Origin: Thermoplasmata archaeon
Lineage (GTDB): Archaea; Thermoplasmatota; Thermoplasmata; Lutacidiplasmatales; UBA184
Assembly: GCA_022750435.1 (NCBI GenBank)
Contig: JAKIVS010000016.1
Coordinates: forward strand, 1 to 45,652
Direction of reading: 5' to 3'
Length of the DNA: 45,652 nucleotides
Below the pieces are notes generated by a model that worked only from the letters and a program-made list of their open reading frames with translations, was not told where the DNA came from and searched no databases. A program made the translations under genes and the position numbers. This document shows, piece by piece, positions 1 through 8,724 of the stretch. Within the stretch, counting starts at the first letter, position 1, and each line of letters opens with the position of its first letter.

Positions 1-167
1 TGGCCCCGGCACGGGACTCTTCGGGCGGCGTTTGGCGGGAGCCGCCGAACGGAGGTCGAGGGGGCCTGTGGTCGGAGGGAACTGGACCCACGGGATTCCA
101 GCCCGGTACCGGTATGGTTACGAACGCTGCGGAATCACCGGCCTGGGTCCGGAGATTCGACGGGTGC

Positions 168-1049
168 ATGGCGACGAAACCAAGACCGTTCCAGCTGGAT
201 CCGACCGACTACCCCTTCGAGGACCACTGGTTTCCGATAGGCGACGGTAACCTCCACTACGTGGACGTCGGGGAGGGGCCCGCGGTGCTCCTCCTGCACG
301 GAAACCCGACCTGGTCGTACCTCTATCGGAACGTAATCCAAGAACTCCGCGGAGAGTGTCGTCTCGTCGCTCCGGATTACCCCGGGTTCGGGATGTCGCG
401 GGCCCCGTCCGGCTATCGGTTCACGCCGCGGGAGCATGCCGACGTGGTGACCGCCTTGATGGCCCACCTCGCCCTGGACCACTTCGTCCTGGTCGTTCAG
501 GACTGGGGGGGACCGATCGGGATGAGCTGCGCCGAACGCCACCCCGAGCGGCTGCGTGGCCTCGTCGTGATGAACACTTGGGCGTGGCCGCCGATATTCC
601 TGCAGCGGCTCTTCTCGGTCGTCATGGGCGGGTGGCCCCTCGGGTTCTGGCTACAGACCCGACGGAATTTCTTCGCCCGGTCGATCCTCCCCGGCGGAAT
701 CTGCCACAGCGAACGGGTGACCGAACGGTTCCGGGCCGCGTACACGGACCCGTTCCCGACCCCCGAATCACGCCGACCGACCTGGATCTTCCCGCGCCAG
801 ATCCGGAAAGCACGTCCGTGGCTCGCCGACCTCGAATCGAAGCTCCCCCTGCTGTCGGGAGTCCCGGCGCAGATCCTCTGGGGCTTGCACGACGACCCGG
901 GTTTTCCGGCGACGGAGATGGCGAAGTGGCAGCGCTATCTCCCGCGCCATGAGACCGAGACCCTGGAAGACGCCGGGCACTCGGTCCCTGAGGACCGCCC
1001 GGACCGCGTTGCTGCGGCGATCCGTCGGGTCGTGGCCCGAGGCGCGTGA
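168..1049 (+). CDS. Haloalkane dehalogenase-like alpha/beta hydrolase
   Basis: The 293-residue protein has the haloalkane dehalogenase signature set. HGNPTW (about residue 44) carries the oxyanion/halide-binding Asn, VVQDWGG carries the nucleophile Asp112 followed by Trp113, Asp242 or Asp243 after ILWGLHD is the likely acid, and His271 lies in DAGHSVPED. In this family an Asp nucleophile, rather than Ser, displaces halide from a haloalkane, and the Asn and Trp hold the halide. The protein should be cytosolic, since no signal peptide is visible. I chose the ATG at 168 because it puts HGN at the usual distance from the N terminus; an in-frame ATG at 114 would add 18 residues. It is convergent with the surface-protein gene and no operon partner is visible. 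The true substrate cannot be read from sequence: epoxide hydrolases and fluoroacetate dehalogenases share the Asp nucleophile. Confidence 0.8.
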   Translation: MATKPRPFQLDPTDYPFEDHWFPIGDGNLHYVDVGEGPAVLLLHGNPTWSYLYRNVIQELRGECRLVAPDYPGFGMSRAPSGYRFTPREHADVVTALMAHLALDHFVLVVQDWGGPIGMSCAERHPERLRGLVVMNTWAWPPIFLQRLFSVVMGGWPLGFWLQTRRNFFARSILPGGICHSERVTERFRAAYTDPFPTPESRRPTWIFPRQIRKARPWLADLESKLPLLSGVPAQILWGLHDDPGFPATEMAKWQRYLPRHETETLEDAGHSVPEDRPDRVAAAIRRVVARGA

Positions 1050-1088
1050 GCAAGACGTCGGGTCGCACGAGGGGACGGTCCGGGGCGC

Positions 1089-4000
1089 TCACCCGGGCGG
1101 GTCGTCGGGGAGATCGCCAGAGTCCGTGGAGACGGCCGGTGCGACTCCCTCCCCGTCCTCCGACGGCGGAGGGGCGGAACGGGGCCCCCGCGCGCGGCGG
1201 AACCAGAGCGCTCCGAGGACCGCCGCGACGGCGACAGCCGCCACGATCGCCAGCCATGACAGCGGGGGGAGGCCGGCGACGTTGGTGCTGGTCGTCCCCG
1301 GGGACCGGAGCGACGGCGTCGCGGTCACGTTGAGGAACGTGGCCCCCGTCGCGGTCCGGTTGGCCGCGTCGGTGGCGTGGAATTCGATGGGGAAGGATCC
1401 GATCGAGCTCGACAGGCATTGGAGGGTCAGGGAATCGGTGGACGCGCACCCCGCCGGGAGGCCGGTGAATGCGTAGCTGAGCGGCGAAGTCCCTCCGGAG
1501 ACGATCGCCGTGAGCGTGGAGGCGTTGCCGAGCGTCACCGGGTTCGGGTTGGCCAGGAAGCTCGTAACATCCGGCGGGGGCGGGGCGGCCGTGATGACTT
1601 CCACGATCCCCTGGGAAGCCTGGAGTCCGCGCGCGTCGGTCACGTTCGCCGTGACCTCGAATGTCCCGGTGACGGTGGGTGCGCAAGCGAGTGTCGCCAG
1701 GTTGGCCGAACGGCACCCGGCGGGAAGGCCGGCGTAGGCGAAGACCAAGGGCAATGTCCCACCTGACACCTGGGCGGCGAAGTGCAGCGTCGTCCCCTCG
1801 TTGGCCGGGGACGGCGTGGCGACCAGCGAGACGAACGACGGGTCGGAGTTGACGACGAGCGCCAACGTCCCGTTGGTGGTGGCGCCGAGGGCGTCCGTGA
1901 CTGTGGCGCCCACGAGGAAGGTCCCGGTCTCGTTGGGTCGACAGGCGAACGAGAACACCGTGGGGACGGGTCCGACGCAGCCGCTCGGAAGACCGGAGAA
2001 CCGGACGCTGAGCGGTGCCGAGCCCCCGGACGCGCTCGCGGTAATCTGAACGCTCTGCCCAAGGTCAATCGCGCCGTAGTCGCTCACGAGGGAGTCGAGG
2101 GTCAGGGTCGGTTGGACCGTCACCCCGACGTTGGAGGACCGCACGAGCCCAAGCGCATCCTCGACGCGCAGGGTCGTCGTGTATGCCCCCGACTGGGTGG
2201 GTCGACAGGGGATTGCGCTCGCGTTCTGCGAGACGCAACCCCTCGGGAGACCGGTCCAGTCGAACGAGAAGGGGGGCGCATCCCCCGTGACCCCCGCGGT
2301 CAGGTTCACCGCCATGCCGACATCGACCACTGACGGGGACGCGGTGAGGGAGTTGATCGAGAGCCGGTCCACCACGGTCAAGGCCGTGGTGGCGCGGACT
2401 TCGTGCCCGAACGAGTCGGTGACGTTCACGCCGACAGTGAAGTTGCCGGCTACGGTCGGGGTGCAGCTCCAGGAGGAGGCGTTGACCGACGCGCAGCCGG
2501 CCGGAAGGCCCGTCCAGAGGAACGCGAAGGGGGGCGAGGTCCCTGTGACCGTCACCGTGAGGTTCGTCGGGACACCGACGTCCACGACCGACGGCGACGC
2601 CACGAGGGAAGTAACGGCGAGATGGTCGAGTACGGACAGGGGAGTCGTCGCGTTCGCCGACGCGCCGGTTTGGTCGGTCACATTCACGGTGACGGAGAAG
2701 TTGCCGGGGATCGTCGGGGTGCAGACTACGACGGAGGAGTTGGCCGACGAGCATCCGTTCGGGAGCCCGGAGTATCGGTAGGTGAGAGTGCCGTTCCCCC
2801 GAGCGACAGTGGCGGTGAACTGTGTGGAATTCCCCAGAGAGATCGTCGCGGGCGTCGCTCGGAAGACGGTCACGTCGGGGTCGGCGACGAGCGTCGGCCG
2901 GATCACGCTCACGGACGGGTCCGTGGCGCTCGACGCCACCAGTACGCCGCTCGTCGCATCGTAGGCGACGCCAATCGGGTCGTTCACGGTCCCCTCGTTG
3001 GCCAGGTCGACGAGTCCGAGCGCATCGACCACCGTAAGGTTCGACGAGGCTTCGTTTGCCACGAACACGAGCTGGGCCGACGGGTCGAGGGTCAGCGCCT
3101 CCGGGTACGTCCCCACCGGGAGACGCTTCACGACGGTCCCGTTCGCCGCCGAGACAACGGCGACCGTGTCGGACCCCGACAGGGTGACGAACATCTGCTG
3201 CGTCGTCGCATCGAACACCAACGCCGCAGGCGAGGAGCCGACGGAGACCGTGCCCGCGAGGCTGTCGTTGGTGACATTGATCTCGGAGATCGAACTTCCC
3301 CCGGTGTTCGCGACCCACACCGCGCCGTCGGTTGGGTCGTACGCGGCGCCCTCCGGGTAGGAGCCGACGTTTACGCTCGCCCGAAGATGACCGTTCGAGG
3401 CGTCGACGACGGTCACATTGCTAGTGAGCTCGTTGACGACGAACAGCGAATCGTTCACCGGACTCCACGCGAGTCCCATCGGCCATGTTGCGTAGGGAGA
3501 CGTCCCGAGGCTCACGAACCGGACGGTGACGCCCGTCGTCAGATTCGTGGCGTAGACTTCGGAGTAGCCGTCGGTCAGGAAGAGCCGGTGATCGACCGGG
3601 TCGAACGCTCCCGCGTAGGAGTTCACAGGAGCCACGAGGCACCCGGTCGACGTGCCGTTCGACGTGTCGAATTGCTCGACGTTCGACCCTGGGCAACCGC
3701 CTCCCAGGTAGACCGTGGCGTCGGTGGGGCTCGCTCCGTCCCAGTTCGACTGGGTTCCGAGGAGGATGTCGCTGGCGACCGCGTGGGTCGTGCCGTTGAG
3801 GGCGCTCACATTCGCGCCCCCTTCCTCCGAGATGTACATCTCGCCGTTGAGCGGGTCGAACTGAGCGACGGTCGGCGTGTAGGCCGAGGGGACGGACGCC
3901 ACGACCGCCCCGGTCGAGTCGTTGAGGATCGTCACGGAGTTGTTCACGCCCCCGCTCACGTACACTTCGTTCGTCGTCGGGTCGACCCCCAGGTCCCGAG

Positions 4001-5078
4001 ACCAGAAGGTGACCGGCGTCGAGCCGACCACCGAGTTGTTCGAGGCGTTCAGCTCCAGCACCGTGCTACCGGCCAGAACATCGACCCGGTTCGTGCCCGG
4101 GTCGTAGCCAATCCCCGACGTCGCGGTGCTGACCGAGAGGTTGGCCACCGCCCTGTACGACGTCCCGTTCAGGATCGTCGTGTTTCCGCTGGCGGCGTTC
4201 GAGACGAACAGCGTCCCGTCCACCGGATCTTGGTAGACCACGGAGGGGAACGAGCCGGCCGGCAACGTTGCGACCACGGAGGTCGCGTTCAACACCGAGA
4301 CGTTCGCCGATTTCCAGTTTCCGATCAGCACGTCCCCGGTCAGAGAGTCGTACAGCACGGTCATCGGGTAGGTGCCCGTCGCCACGTTGGCGACCACCTG
4401 GTGGGTTCTTCCGTCAATCCAGCTCGTGTTGTTCGATCCCGCATTGGCGACGACCATCGCCCCAGCCGCCGGATCCCACGCGATTCCTTGCGGGTCGGGA
4501 CCAACGGCGACCGTGGTCATGACCGAAAGCGTTGTCGCGTTCACGATCGCGACCGAGTTCCCGCTGTCGTTGGTCACGAACAAAGAATCGTCGACCGGGT
4601 CGACGGCCAGGCCCCCCGCGTAGAAGTCTAAGGGGACGTTGACCAGGTCGACGTCGCGAGAGGCGTTCACCACGGCGACCGTCTGCGAGTAGATGGTGGA
4701 GAGGTAGAACCGGCCCGAGATCGGGTCGTAGACCGTCGGATCGGACGGACCGTGGGCCCCGAAGAGGGAGACGTTTCCCGGAAGGAGCGTACCGTTCGTG
4801 AGGTCGAGTGTCTTCTCCGACAGAGTCAGCGAGGTTCCCGCCGGATGGACGAAGGCGCCGTTGCGATCGGAGTTGGGCCTCCCAGTCTCCACTGACGGGG
4901 CCCCTACGAAGCCGACGCGGAGGCCGGTCCCGGATCCCGAATCGGAGATCGCCGAGAACTGGTCCGGGCGGCTGAGGGCGGCAGTTGGCGAGCCGGGCGA
5001 CAGGGGGAGTAGGGCCGGGACCACGAGCAGGAGGACGACGAGCCCCACCGTCACCGCCCATCGGAGTCGCCCGATCAT
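1089..5078 (-). CDS. Giant cell-surface protein: YVTN-type beta-propellers plus six Ig/PKD-like repeats
   Basis: This 1329-residue protein starts with a signal/anchor helix (residues 7-30) and ends with a membrane helix (about 1274-1292), an Arg-rich stop-transfer and an acidic tail, so nearly all of it should sit outside the cell. Residues about 100-745 hold 14-15 YVTN-like blades (for example LFVTNDSGNSVAIVNATT, VFVANEASSNLTVVDAL), enough for two seven-bladed propellers. Residues about 760-1265 hold six Ig/PKD-like domains, each with GLPxGC and a second Cys about 14-17 residues later, then a VTD-type strand; each pair could form a disulfide. Asn-X-Ser/Thr sequons are very frequent, suggesting heavy N-glycosylation. 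A role in the S-layer, adhesion or sugar/protein binding is inference from architecture. It is monocistronic: the next gene upstream begins 140 bp away. No good TATA box was found within 30 bp of the ATG. Confidence 0.85.
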   Translation of the reverse strand: MIGRLRWAVTVGLVVLLLVVPALLPLSPGSPTAALSRPDQFSAISDSGSGTGLRVGFVGAPSVETGRPNSDRNGAFVHPAGTSLTLSEKTLDLTNGTLLPGNVSLFGAHGPSDPTVYDPISGRFYLSTIYSQTVAVVNASRDVDLVNVPLDFYAGGLAVDPVDDSLFVTNDSGNSVAIVNATTLSVMTTVAVGPDPQGIAWDPAAGAMVVANAGSNNTSWIDGRTHQVVANVATGTYPMTVLYDSLTGDVLIGNWKSANVSVLNATSVVATLPAGSFPSVVYQDPVDGTLFVSNAASGNTTILNGTSYRAVANLSVSTATSGIGYDPGTNRVDVLAGSTVLELNASNNSVVGSTPVTFWSRDLGVDPTTNEVYVSGGVNNSVTILNDSTGAVVASVPSAYTPTVAQFDPLNGEMYISEEGGANVSALNGTTHAVASDILLGTQSNWDGASPTDATVYLGGGCPGSNVEQFDTSNGTSTGCLVAPVNSYAGAFDPVDHRLFLTDGYSEVYATNLTTGVTVRFVSLGTSPYATWPMGLAWSPVNDSLFVVNELTSNVTVVDASNGHLRASVNVGSYPEGAAYDPTDGAVWVANTGGSSISEINVTNDSLAGTVSVGSSPAALVFDATTQQMFVTLSGSDTVAVVSAANGTVVKRLPVGTYPEALTLDPSAQLVFVANEASSNLTVVDALGLVDLANEGTVNDPIGVAYDATSGVLVASSATDPSVSVIRPTLVADPDVTVFRATPATISLGNSTQFTATVARGNGTLTYRYSGLPNGCSSANSSVVVCTPTIPGNFSVTVNVTDQTGASANATTPLSVLDHLAVTSLVASPSVVDVGVPTNLTVTVTGTSPPFAFLWTGLPAGCASVNASSWSCTPTVAGNFTVGVNVTDSFGHEVRATTALTVVDRLSINSLTASPSVVDVGMAVNLTAGVTGDAPPFSFDWTGLPRGCVSQNASAIPCRPTQSGAYTTTLRVEDALGLVRSSNVGVTVQPTLTLDSLVSDYGAIDLGQSVQITASASGGSAPLSVRFSGLPSGCVGPVPTVFSFACRPNETGTFLVGATVTDALGATTNGTLALVVNSDPSFVSLVATPSPANEGTTLHFAAQVSGGTLPLVFAYAGLPAGCRSANLATLACAPTVTGTFEVTANVTDARGLQASQGIVEVITAAPPPPDVTSFLANPNPVTLGNASTLTAIVSGGTSPLSYAFTGLPAGCASTDSLTLQCLSSSIGSFPIEFHATDAANRTATGATFLNVTATPSLRSPGTTSTNVAGLPPLSWLAIVAAVAVAAVLGALWFRRARGPRSAPPPSEDGEGVAPAVSTDSGDLPDDPPG

Positions 5079-5221
5079 CGAACTCCCTCTCGCCGTGCGG
5101 GCTCGCAGCCCGAGGGACGGGATGAAGCTTTGCGACGTCGCGGGCCCTTGGGGTCGGTCACGCGGGGTCCCAACAGTTCGCGACGTCGTCGAGCCGATCG
5201 TGGGCGGCCGGGCCTCGTCGG

Positions 5222-5683
5222 CTAGGCGCTTCGATCGTTCCTCGGGCTGCGTCCGCGGGTCGCTTTCTGGGGCTTTGGTGGCGTGCGGAGTTGCGTCGTG
5301 AGCTCGACGAGGGTCCCTTCTGGGTCGCGGAGCATCGCACTACGGACCCCCATCATCGGTCGGTCGGTGGGCGGAGTCTCGAACGGGGTGCCGACACCCC
5401 GGAGGCGCTCGTACATCGTGTCGACGTCGGACACTTGGACTGCGAAGGCGACCGGACCTCGGCCCGGCCCGGGCCCCGCGCCGGGTCCGTGCACGGTCTC
5501 CCAGAATCCGCGGTCGAGAAGTACGAGCCGGACACCCTCGGACTGGAACTCGGCCCAGGGGGGCGAGCCGTCGACCCCCGTCTCCAATCCCAGCGTCTCG
5601 CGGTAGAACCGGAACGTCCCCGCAAAATCGTCGCAGACGATCATCGGGCCGTAGAAGCGGCCCCCGGCGGCGGGATTCGTCAC
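5222..5683 (-). CDS. VOC superfamily (glyoxalase/bleomycin-resistance fold) protein
   Basis: The 153-residue protein shows the vicinal-oxygen-chelate fold of two beta-alpha-beta-beta-beta modules. The first has FRFYRETLGLETG; the second has a VSDVDTMYERL helix and ends in MLRDPEGTLVELTT, whose Glu is the usual metal ligand. The N-terminal His/Gln ligand of true glyoxalase I is not evident, so I do not assign a reaction; dioxygenase, fosfomycin or bleomycin resistance and binding-only roles are all known in this family. A Gly/Pro run between the modules is a low-complexity loop. The start is the GTG at 5683, supported by a TATA-like element about 26 nt upstream, which makes the transcript leaderless. 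The C-terminal tail after LTTQL is short, basic and probably disordered. Confidence 0.75.
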   Translation of the reverse strand: MTNPAAGGRFYGPMIVCDDFAGTFRFYRETLGLETGVDGSPPWAEFQSEGVRLVLLDRGFWETVHGPGAGPGPGRGPVAFAVQVSDVDTMYERLRGVGTPFETPPTDRPMMGVRSAMLRDPEGTLVELTTQLRTPPKPQKATRGRSPRNDRSA

Positions 5684-5704
5684 GCTCGGGGAGACGACCT
5701 TCCG

Positions 5705-5717
5705 GTATTTTTAGAAC
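5705..5717 (-). promoter_or_regulatory. TATA box of the VOC gene
   Basis: On the minus strand the AT-rich block GTTCTAAAAATAC is the only one between this gene and amrS. Its centre lies about 27 nt before the GTG at 5683, the archaeal TATA-to-start distance, so transcription should begin at or next to the start codon. Confidence 0.5.
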
Positions 5718-5751
5718 CCAATCCCGAGTCCAACTCCGCGCGGAGGCACGG

Positions 5752-6828
5752 TCACCCCACGGGGGTCGCAAACGTTGGAATGTACCCGTCCGAGAGCGCC
5801 CCGACGATCGGTACGACATGCCCGCAACTCCGGCAACGGTTCCGGGCCCCGAGAGCCCATTCCTGGATCGTGAAGCCGAATCGGCGGACGGCGATGGCGC
5901 CGCAGTGTGCGCAGTAGGTGTGCTCCAGCCGATGGCCCCACACGTTCCCGAGGTAGACGTACGCCAGTCCCTCCTCCTTCGCAATGGCGTGCAGATTCTC
6001 GAGCGTCCTCACCGGTGTCTCCGGGAGGTCGAGCATCTTGTAATCGGGGTGCCATCGTAGCAGGTGGAACGGCGTCTCAGGGCCGAGTTCGTCGCGGACG
6101 AACCGGGCGAGCTTCCGGAGCGCGGCCTCGTCGTCTCCGACCTCGGGTACGATGAGGTTCGTCACCTCGACGTGAACCCCGGCCCTCTTCAGTCGAACGG
6201 CCGAATCGAAGATTGGTTCCGGGCCCTTCGCCGCGATGTACTTCCGGAGGAAGCCGGGCTCTCCGCTCCCCTTGAAGTCGACGCTGACCGCGTCGAGGTG
6301 GGGTCCGATGGCGTCGACCGCCTCCGGCGTCATGTAGCCGTTCGTGACGAAGTTCGCGAACAGGCCCGCCGCCTTCGCCTCCCGGATGATGTCGAGCGCG
6401 TACTCGGCGAAGATCGTCGGTTCGTTGTAGGTGAACGTGACCCCCTGGCAGTCGAACCGCTCGGCCATGGCCACCGCGGCGCGGGGGCTCAGCGCTCGGC
6501 CCTGAACGACCTGTTCCTGGGAGATCTCGGCGTTCTGGCAGTACTGGCAGCGCCAGTTGCACCCGACGGTGCCGATCGAAAGGACCCGGCTCCCGGGATG
6601 AAAGTGGGAGAGCGGCTTCTTCTCGACCGGATCGACCTGTACCGCCGCGGCACGCCCGTAGGTCAGCAGGACGAGCTTGCCACCCTCGTTCTTGCGCACG
6701 AAGCAGAATCCGTGAGAACCGTCGGGGATGGCACAGTACCGGGCGCATGCGGTGCACCGGATCTTGCCTCCGGGGAGGGGCGTGTACAACGGGAGCGTGG
6801 CCGAACCGAGGTGCGTTGAGGCCGACAT
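5752..6828 (-). CDS. amrS: AmmeMemoRadiSam-type radical SAM protein AmrS
   Basis: The 358-residue protein has the radical SAM cluster motif CNWRCQYC (Cys90, Cys94, Cys97), the N-terminal Cys set (Cys25, 28, 32, 42) and the C-terminal CAHCG...CRSCG zinc-ribbon-like pair characteristic of the AmmeMemoRadiSam radical SAM family (COG1180, related to pyruvate formate-lyase activating enzymes). Family members reductively cleave S-adenosylmethionine at a [4Fe-4S] cluster. The name comes from co-occurrence with AMMECR1 and Memo proteins, whose common role is not established; neither partner is in this window. The gene is divergent from cca, with 108 bp between the starts. The minus-strand element CGTTATCGG near 6861 could be its TATA box. 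Length and Cys spacing are normal for the family. Confidence 0.88.
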   Translation of the reverse strand: MSASTHLGSATLPLYTPLPGGKIRCTACARYCAIPDGSHGFCFVRKNEGGKLVLLTYGRAAAVQVDPVEKKPLSHFHPGSRVLSIGTVGCNWRCQYCQNAEISQEQVVQGRALSPRAAVAMAERFDCQGVTFTYNEPTIFAEYALDIIREAKAAGLFANFVTNGYMTPEAVDAIGPHLDAVSVDFKGSGEPGFLRKYIAAKGPEPIFDSAVRLKRAGVHVEVTNLIVPEVGDDEAALRKLARFVRDELGPETPFHLLRWHPDYKMLDLPETPVRTLENLHAIAKEEGLAYVYLGNVWGHRLEHTYCAHCGAIAVRRFGFTIQEWALGARNRCRSCGHVVPIVGALSDGYIPTFATPVG

Positions 6829-6936
6829 GGTGGCCTCCCGGTCTCCGCACGCCCCCGTCGCCGATAACGATTGGTTCGGTCGGTCCCGACGGGTCGGCGG
6901 AAGGTTTCATCCTTCGGCCCGCCTCGTGCGCCCACG

Positions 6937-8325
6937 ATGGAACCGAACCCGACCGCGGCCCTCGACGCGGTCGAACGCGAGGTTCTGGCCCAGATCGCGC
7001 CCACGGCCGCTCTCCTCGCGAGGGTCGCCGATGTGCGGGAACGATTGGTCACCGCCGCGACGACCGCCGCCGCCGCCCGGAAGAGCCCACTCGTGCGGGC
7101 CCTCGTCGCCGGGAGCGCGGCGCGGGGGACGTTCCTCACCGACCGGTTCGACTTCGACCTGTTCCTCCTGTTCCCGACGACGCTCGACCGCGCCGGACTC
7201 GAAGCGGAAGGGATGGCGATCGGCCGCGCGATTCTCACGAGCCCCGAGACGCGGTACGCCCAACATCCGTACCTTCGCGGTCGCTACGAGGAGTTCTCGG
7301 TCGAGGCGGTGCCCGGGTACGCCGTCGCCGACGGCGCGCACCCGCTGACGGCAGTGGACCGGACCCCCTTCCACCAGGCGTGGCTCTCCGAGCGGTACAC
7401 GCCCGACCTCGTCGCGCAAGTCCGGCTTACGAAGCAGTTTCTTCGCGGGCTCGGAGTATACGGGTCCGAAGCGAAAACCGGCGGATTCTCCGGCTACCTC
7501 GTCGAGCTCCTCGTCCTCAAGTTCGGCGGCTTCCGCGGGCTTCTCGAAGCGGCCCGAGCGTGGTCGATCCCGACCAAGCTTACGCACGACCCGCGCTCCA
7601 ATCCGCGGGTCCCCGACGACGTGGCGCTCGTGGTCGACGATCCCGTCGACCCGGCTCGCAACGTCTCCACCGCCCTGACGCGCCGCAATCTCGCCTTGTT
7701 CCTCCTCGCGGCCGACCACTACCTCCGGTTCCCGGACGCGGACGCCTTCCGGCCGCGCCCGTTGGTTCCGATGGCCCGCCAGGACGGGGTCGAGCGGGCG
7801 CAGGTCCGCGGCACCCACGTCACGGTCCTCCGGCTGCCCCGCCCGGCTCTCGTGGACGACATTCTCTACCCCCAGTTGCACAAGGCCGAGCGCGCGGTCG
7901 CCACGGAGGCCGAGCGGCTCGGCTTTTCCGTGTTGGGCACCGCGAGCGCCGCGGCCCCGGACGAGCTCGTCGTTCTCCTCGAGGTGGGTCACCGTTCTCT
8001 CCCGGCGGTGCAGGTCCGGATGGGTCCGTCGGTCGGCCTGGCTAGGGCCGACGACTTCCTCGCCAAGTGGACCCAGCAAGGGGCTCCGGTGTTGCAAGGT
8101 CCCCATCTCACCTACGACGGCCGCTTGTCCGTCGAGACGCTGCGCGCCGAACGTCAGGTCGAGACGCTCCTGTCGGAGGCCTGGTCCCGACTTCCCGTCG
8201 GCAAGGACCTCCGGGCCGGCGACGCCCCGTCGATCCGTCCCCTCTCGGAGGCGTCCGACTCCCCCGCCCTTCTGGAGGCGTTGCCGTCCCTCTTCGCGAA
8301 GCGACTCCCTTGGCTCGCGCGCTAG
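6937..8325 (+). CDS. cca: CCA tRNA nucleotidyltransferase, archaeal class I
   Basis: This enzyme adds or repairs the 3' CCA end of tRNA without a nucleic-acid template. The 462-residue protein carries the class I catalytic motif GSAARGTFL followed by FDFDLF, giving metal-binding Asp72 and Asp74, then the archaeal middle domain (GGFSGYLVELLVLKFGGF) and a long tail domain, matching the usual archaeal length of about 440-460. I chose the ATG at 6937; the longer frame from 6871 would add 22 residues that lie in the promoter zone shared with amrS. The gene stands alone, divergent from amrS and convergent with the small membrane-protein gene at 8356. Nothing in the active site looks defective. Confidence 0.93.
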   Translation: MEPNPTAALDAVEREVLAQIAPTAALLARVADVRERLVTAATTAAAARKSPLVRALVAGSAARGTFLTDRFDFDLFLLFPTTLDRAGLEAEGMAIGRAILTSPETRYAQHPYLRGRYEEFSVEAVPGYAVADGAHPLTAVDRTPFHQAWLSERYTPDLVAQVRLTKQFLRGLGVYGSEAKTGGFSGYLVELLVLKFGGFRGLLEAARAWSIPTKLTHDPRSNPRVPDDVALVVDDPVDPARNVSTALTRRNLALFLLAADHYLRFPDADAFRPRPLVPMARQDGVERAQVRGTHVTVLRLPRPALVDDILYPQLHKAERAVATEAERLGFSVLGTASAAAPDELVVLLEVGHRSLPAVQVRMGPSVGLARADDFLAKWTQQGAPVLQGPHLTYDGRLSVETLRAERQVETLLSEAWSRLPVGKDLRAGDAPSIRPLSEASDSPALLEALPSLFAKRLPWLAR

Positions 8326-8355
8326 GGCGCCTGCCCCGCCGCCGAGTGCATCGGC

Positions 8356-8721
8356 TCAGCCGATGTGGAGGACATCGATCAGGAGGAACCAGATCCCGAG
8401 CCAGCCGAACGCCTCGGTCAGGATCAAGCCCGCCCAGTCGCCCTTCGTGTAGTCGCCCGCGGCGTCCCGGACCCGCTGGAAGAGGTACGGGGAGAAGACG
8501 ATGAGCGCAATCGAGACGACCACGGGGACGACGAGGGGGAGCCCGGCCCGGTCCATCGCCCAGGAGACGACGCCCAGGACCACGGCGAGGGTGATTGCGA
8601 TCACCGTCGCGACCGTCTGCTCGTACTCGTGGAGCAGGAACTTCCGCTCGTCGAACGCGGGGAACTCGAACGGCTTGATCTCGCCGGCCTCGTCGAGCTT
8701 CCGCTTCCCCTTCTTCGCCAT
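8356..8721 (-). CDS. Small three-helix membrane protein downstream of lipA
   Basis: The protein has 121 residues. A basic, cytosolic-looking N terminus (MAKKGKRK) is followed by three predicted membrane helices at about residues 36-54, 60-80 and 96-118. I recognise no family motif or catalytic residue. The start ATG lies only 3 bp after the stop of lipA, so the two are probably cotranscribed. That does not establish a role in lipoate metabolism. Confidence 0.7.
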   Translation of the reverse strand: MAKKGKRKLDEAGEIKPFEFPAFDERKFLLHEYEQTVATVIAITLAVVLGVVSWAMDRAGLPLVVPVVVSIALIVFSPYLFQRVRDAAGDYTKGDWAGLILTEAFGWLGIWFLLIDVLHIG

Positions 8722-8724
8722 CGG

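Noticed and set aside
2403-4631. 742-codon plus-strand open frame across the surface-protein gene
   Set aside because: Extremely Arg/Gly/Asp-rich composition typical of the antisense of a GC-rich gene; the opposite strand encodes clear repeats.
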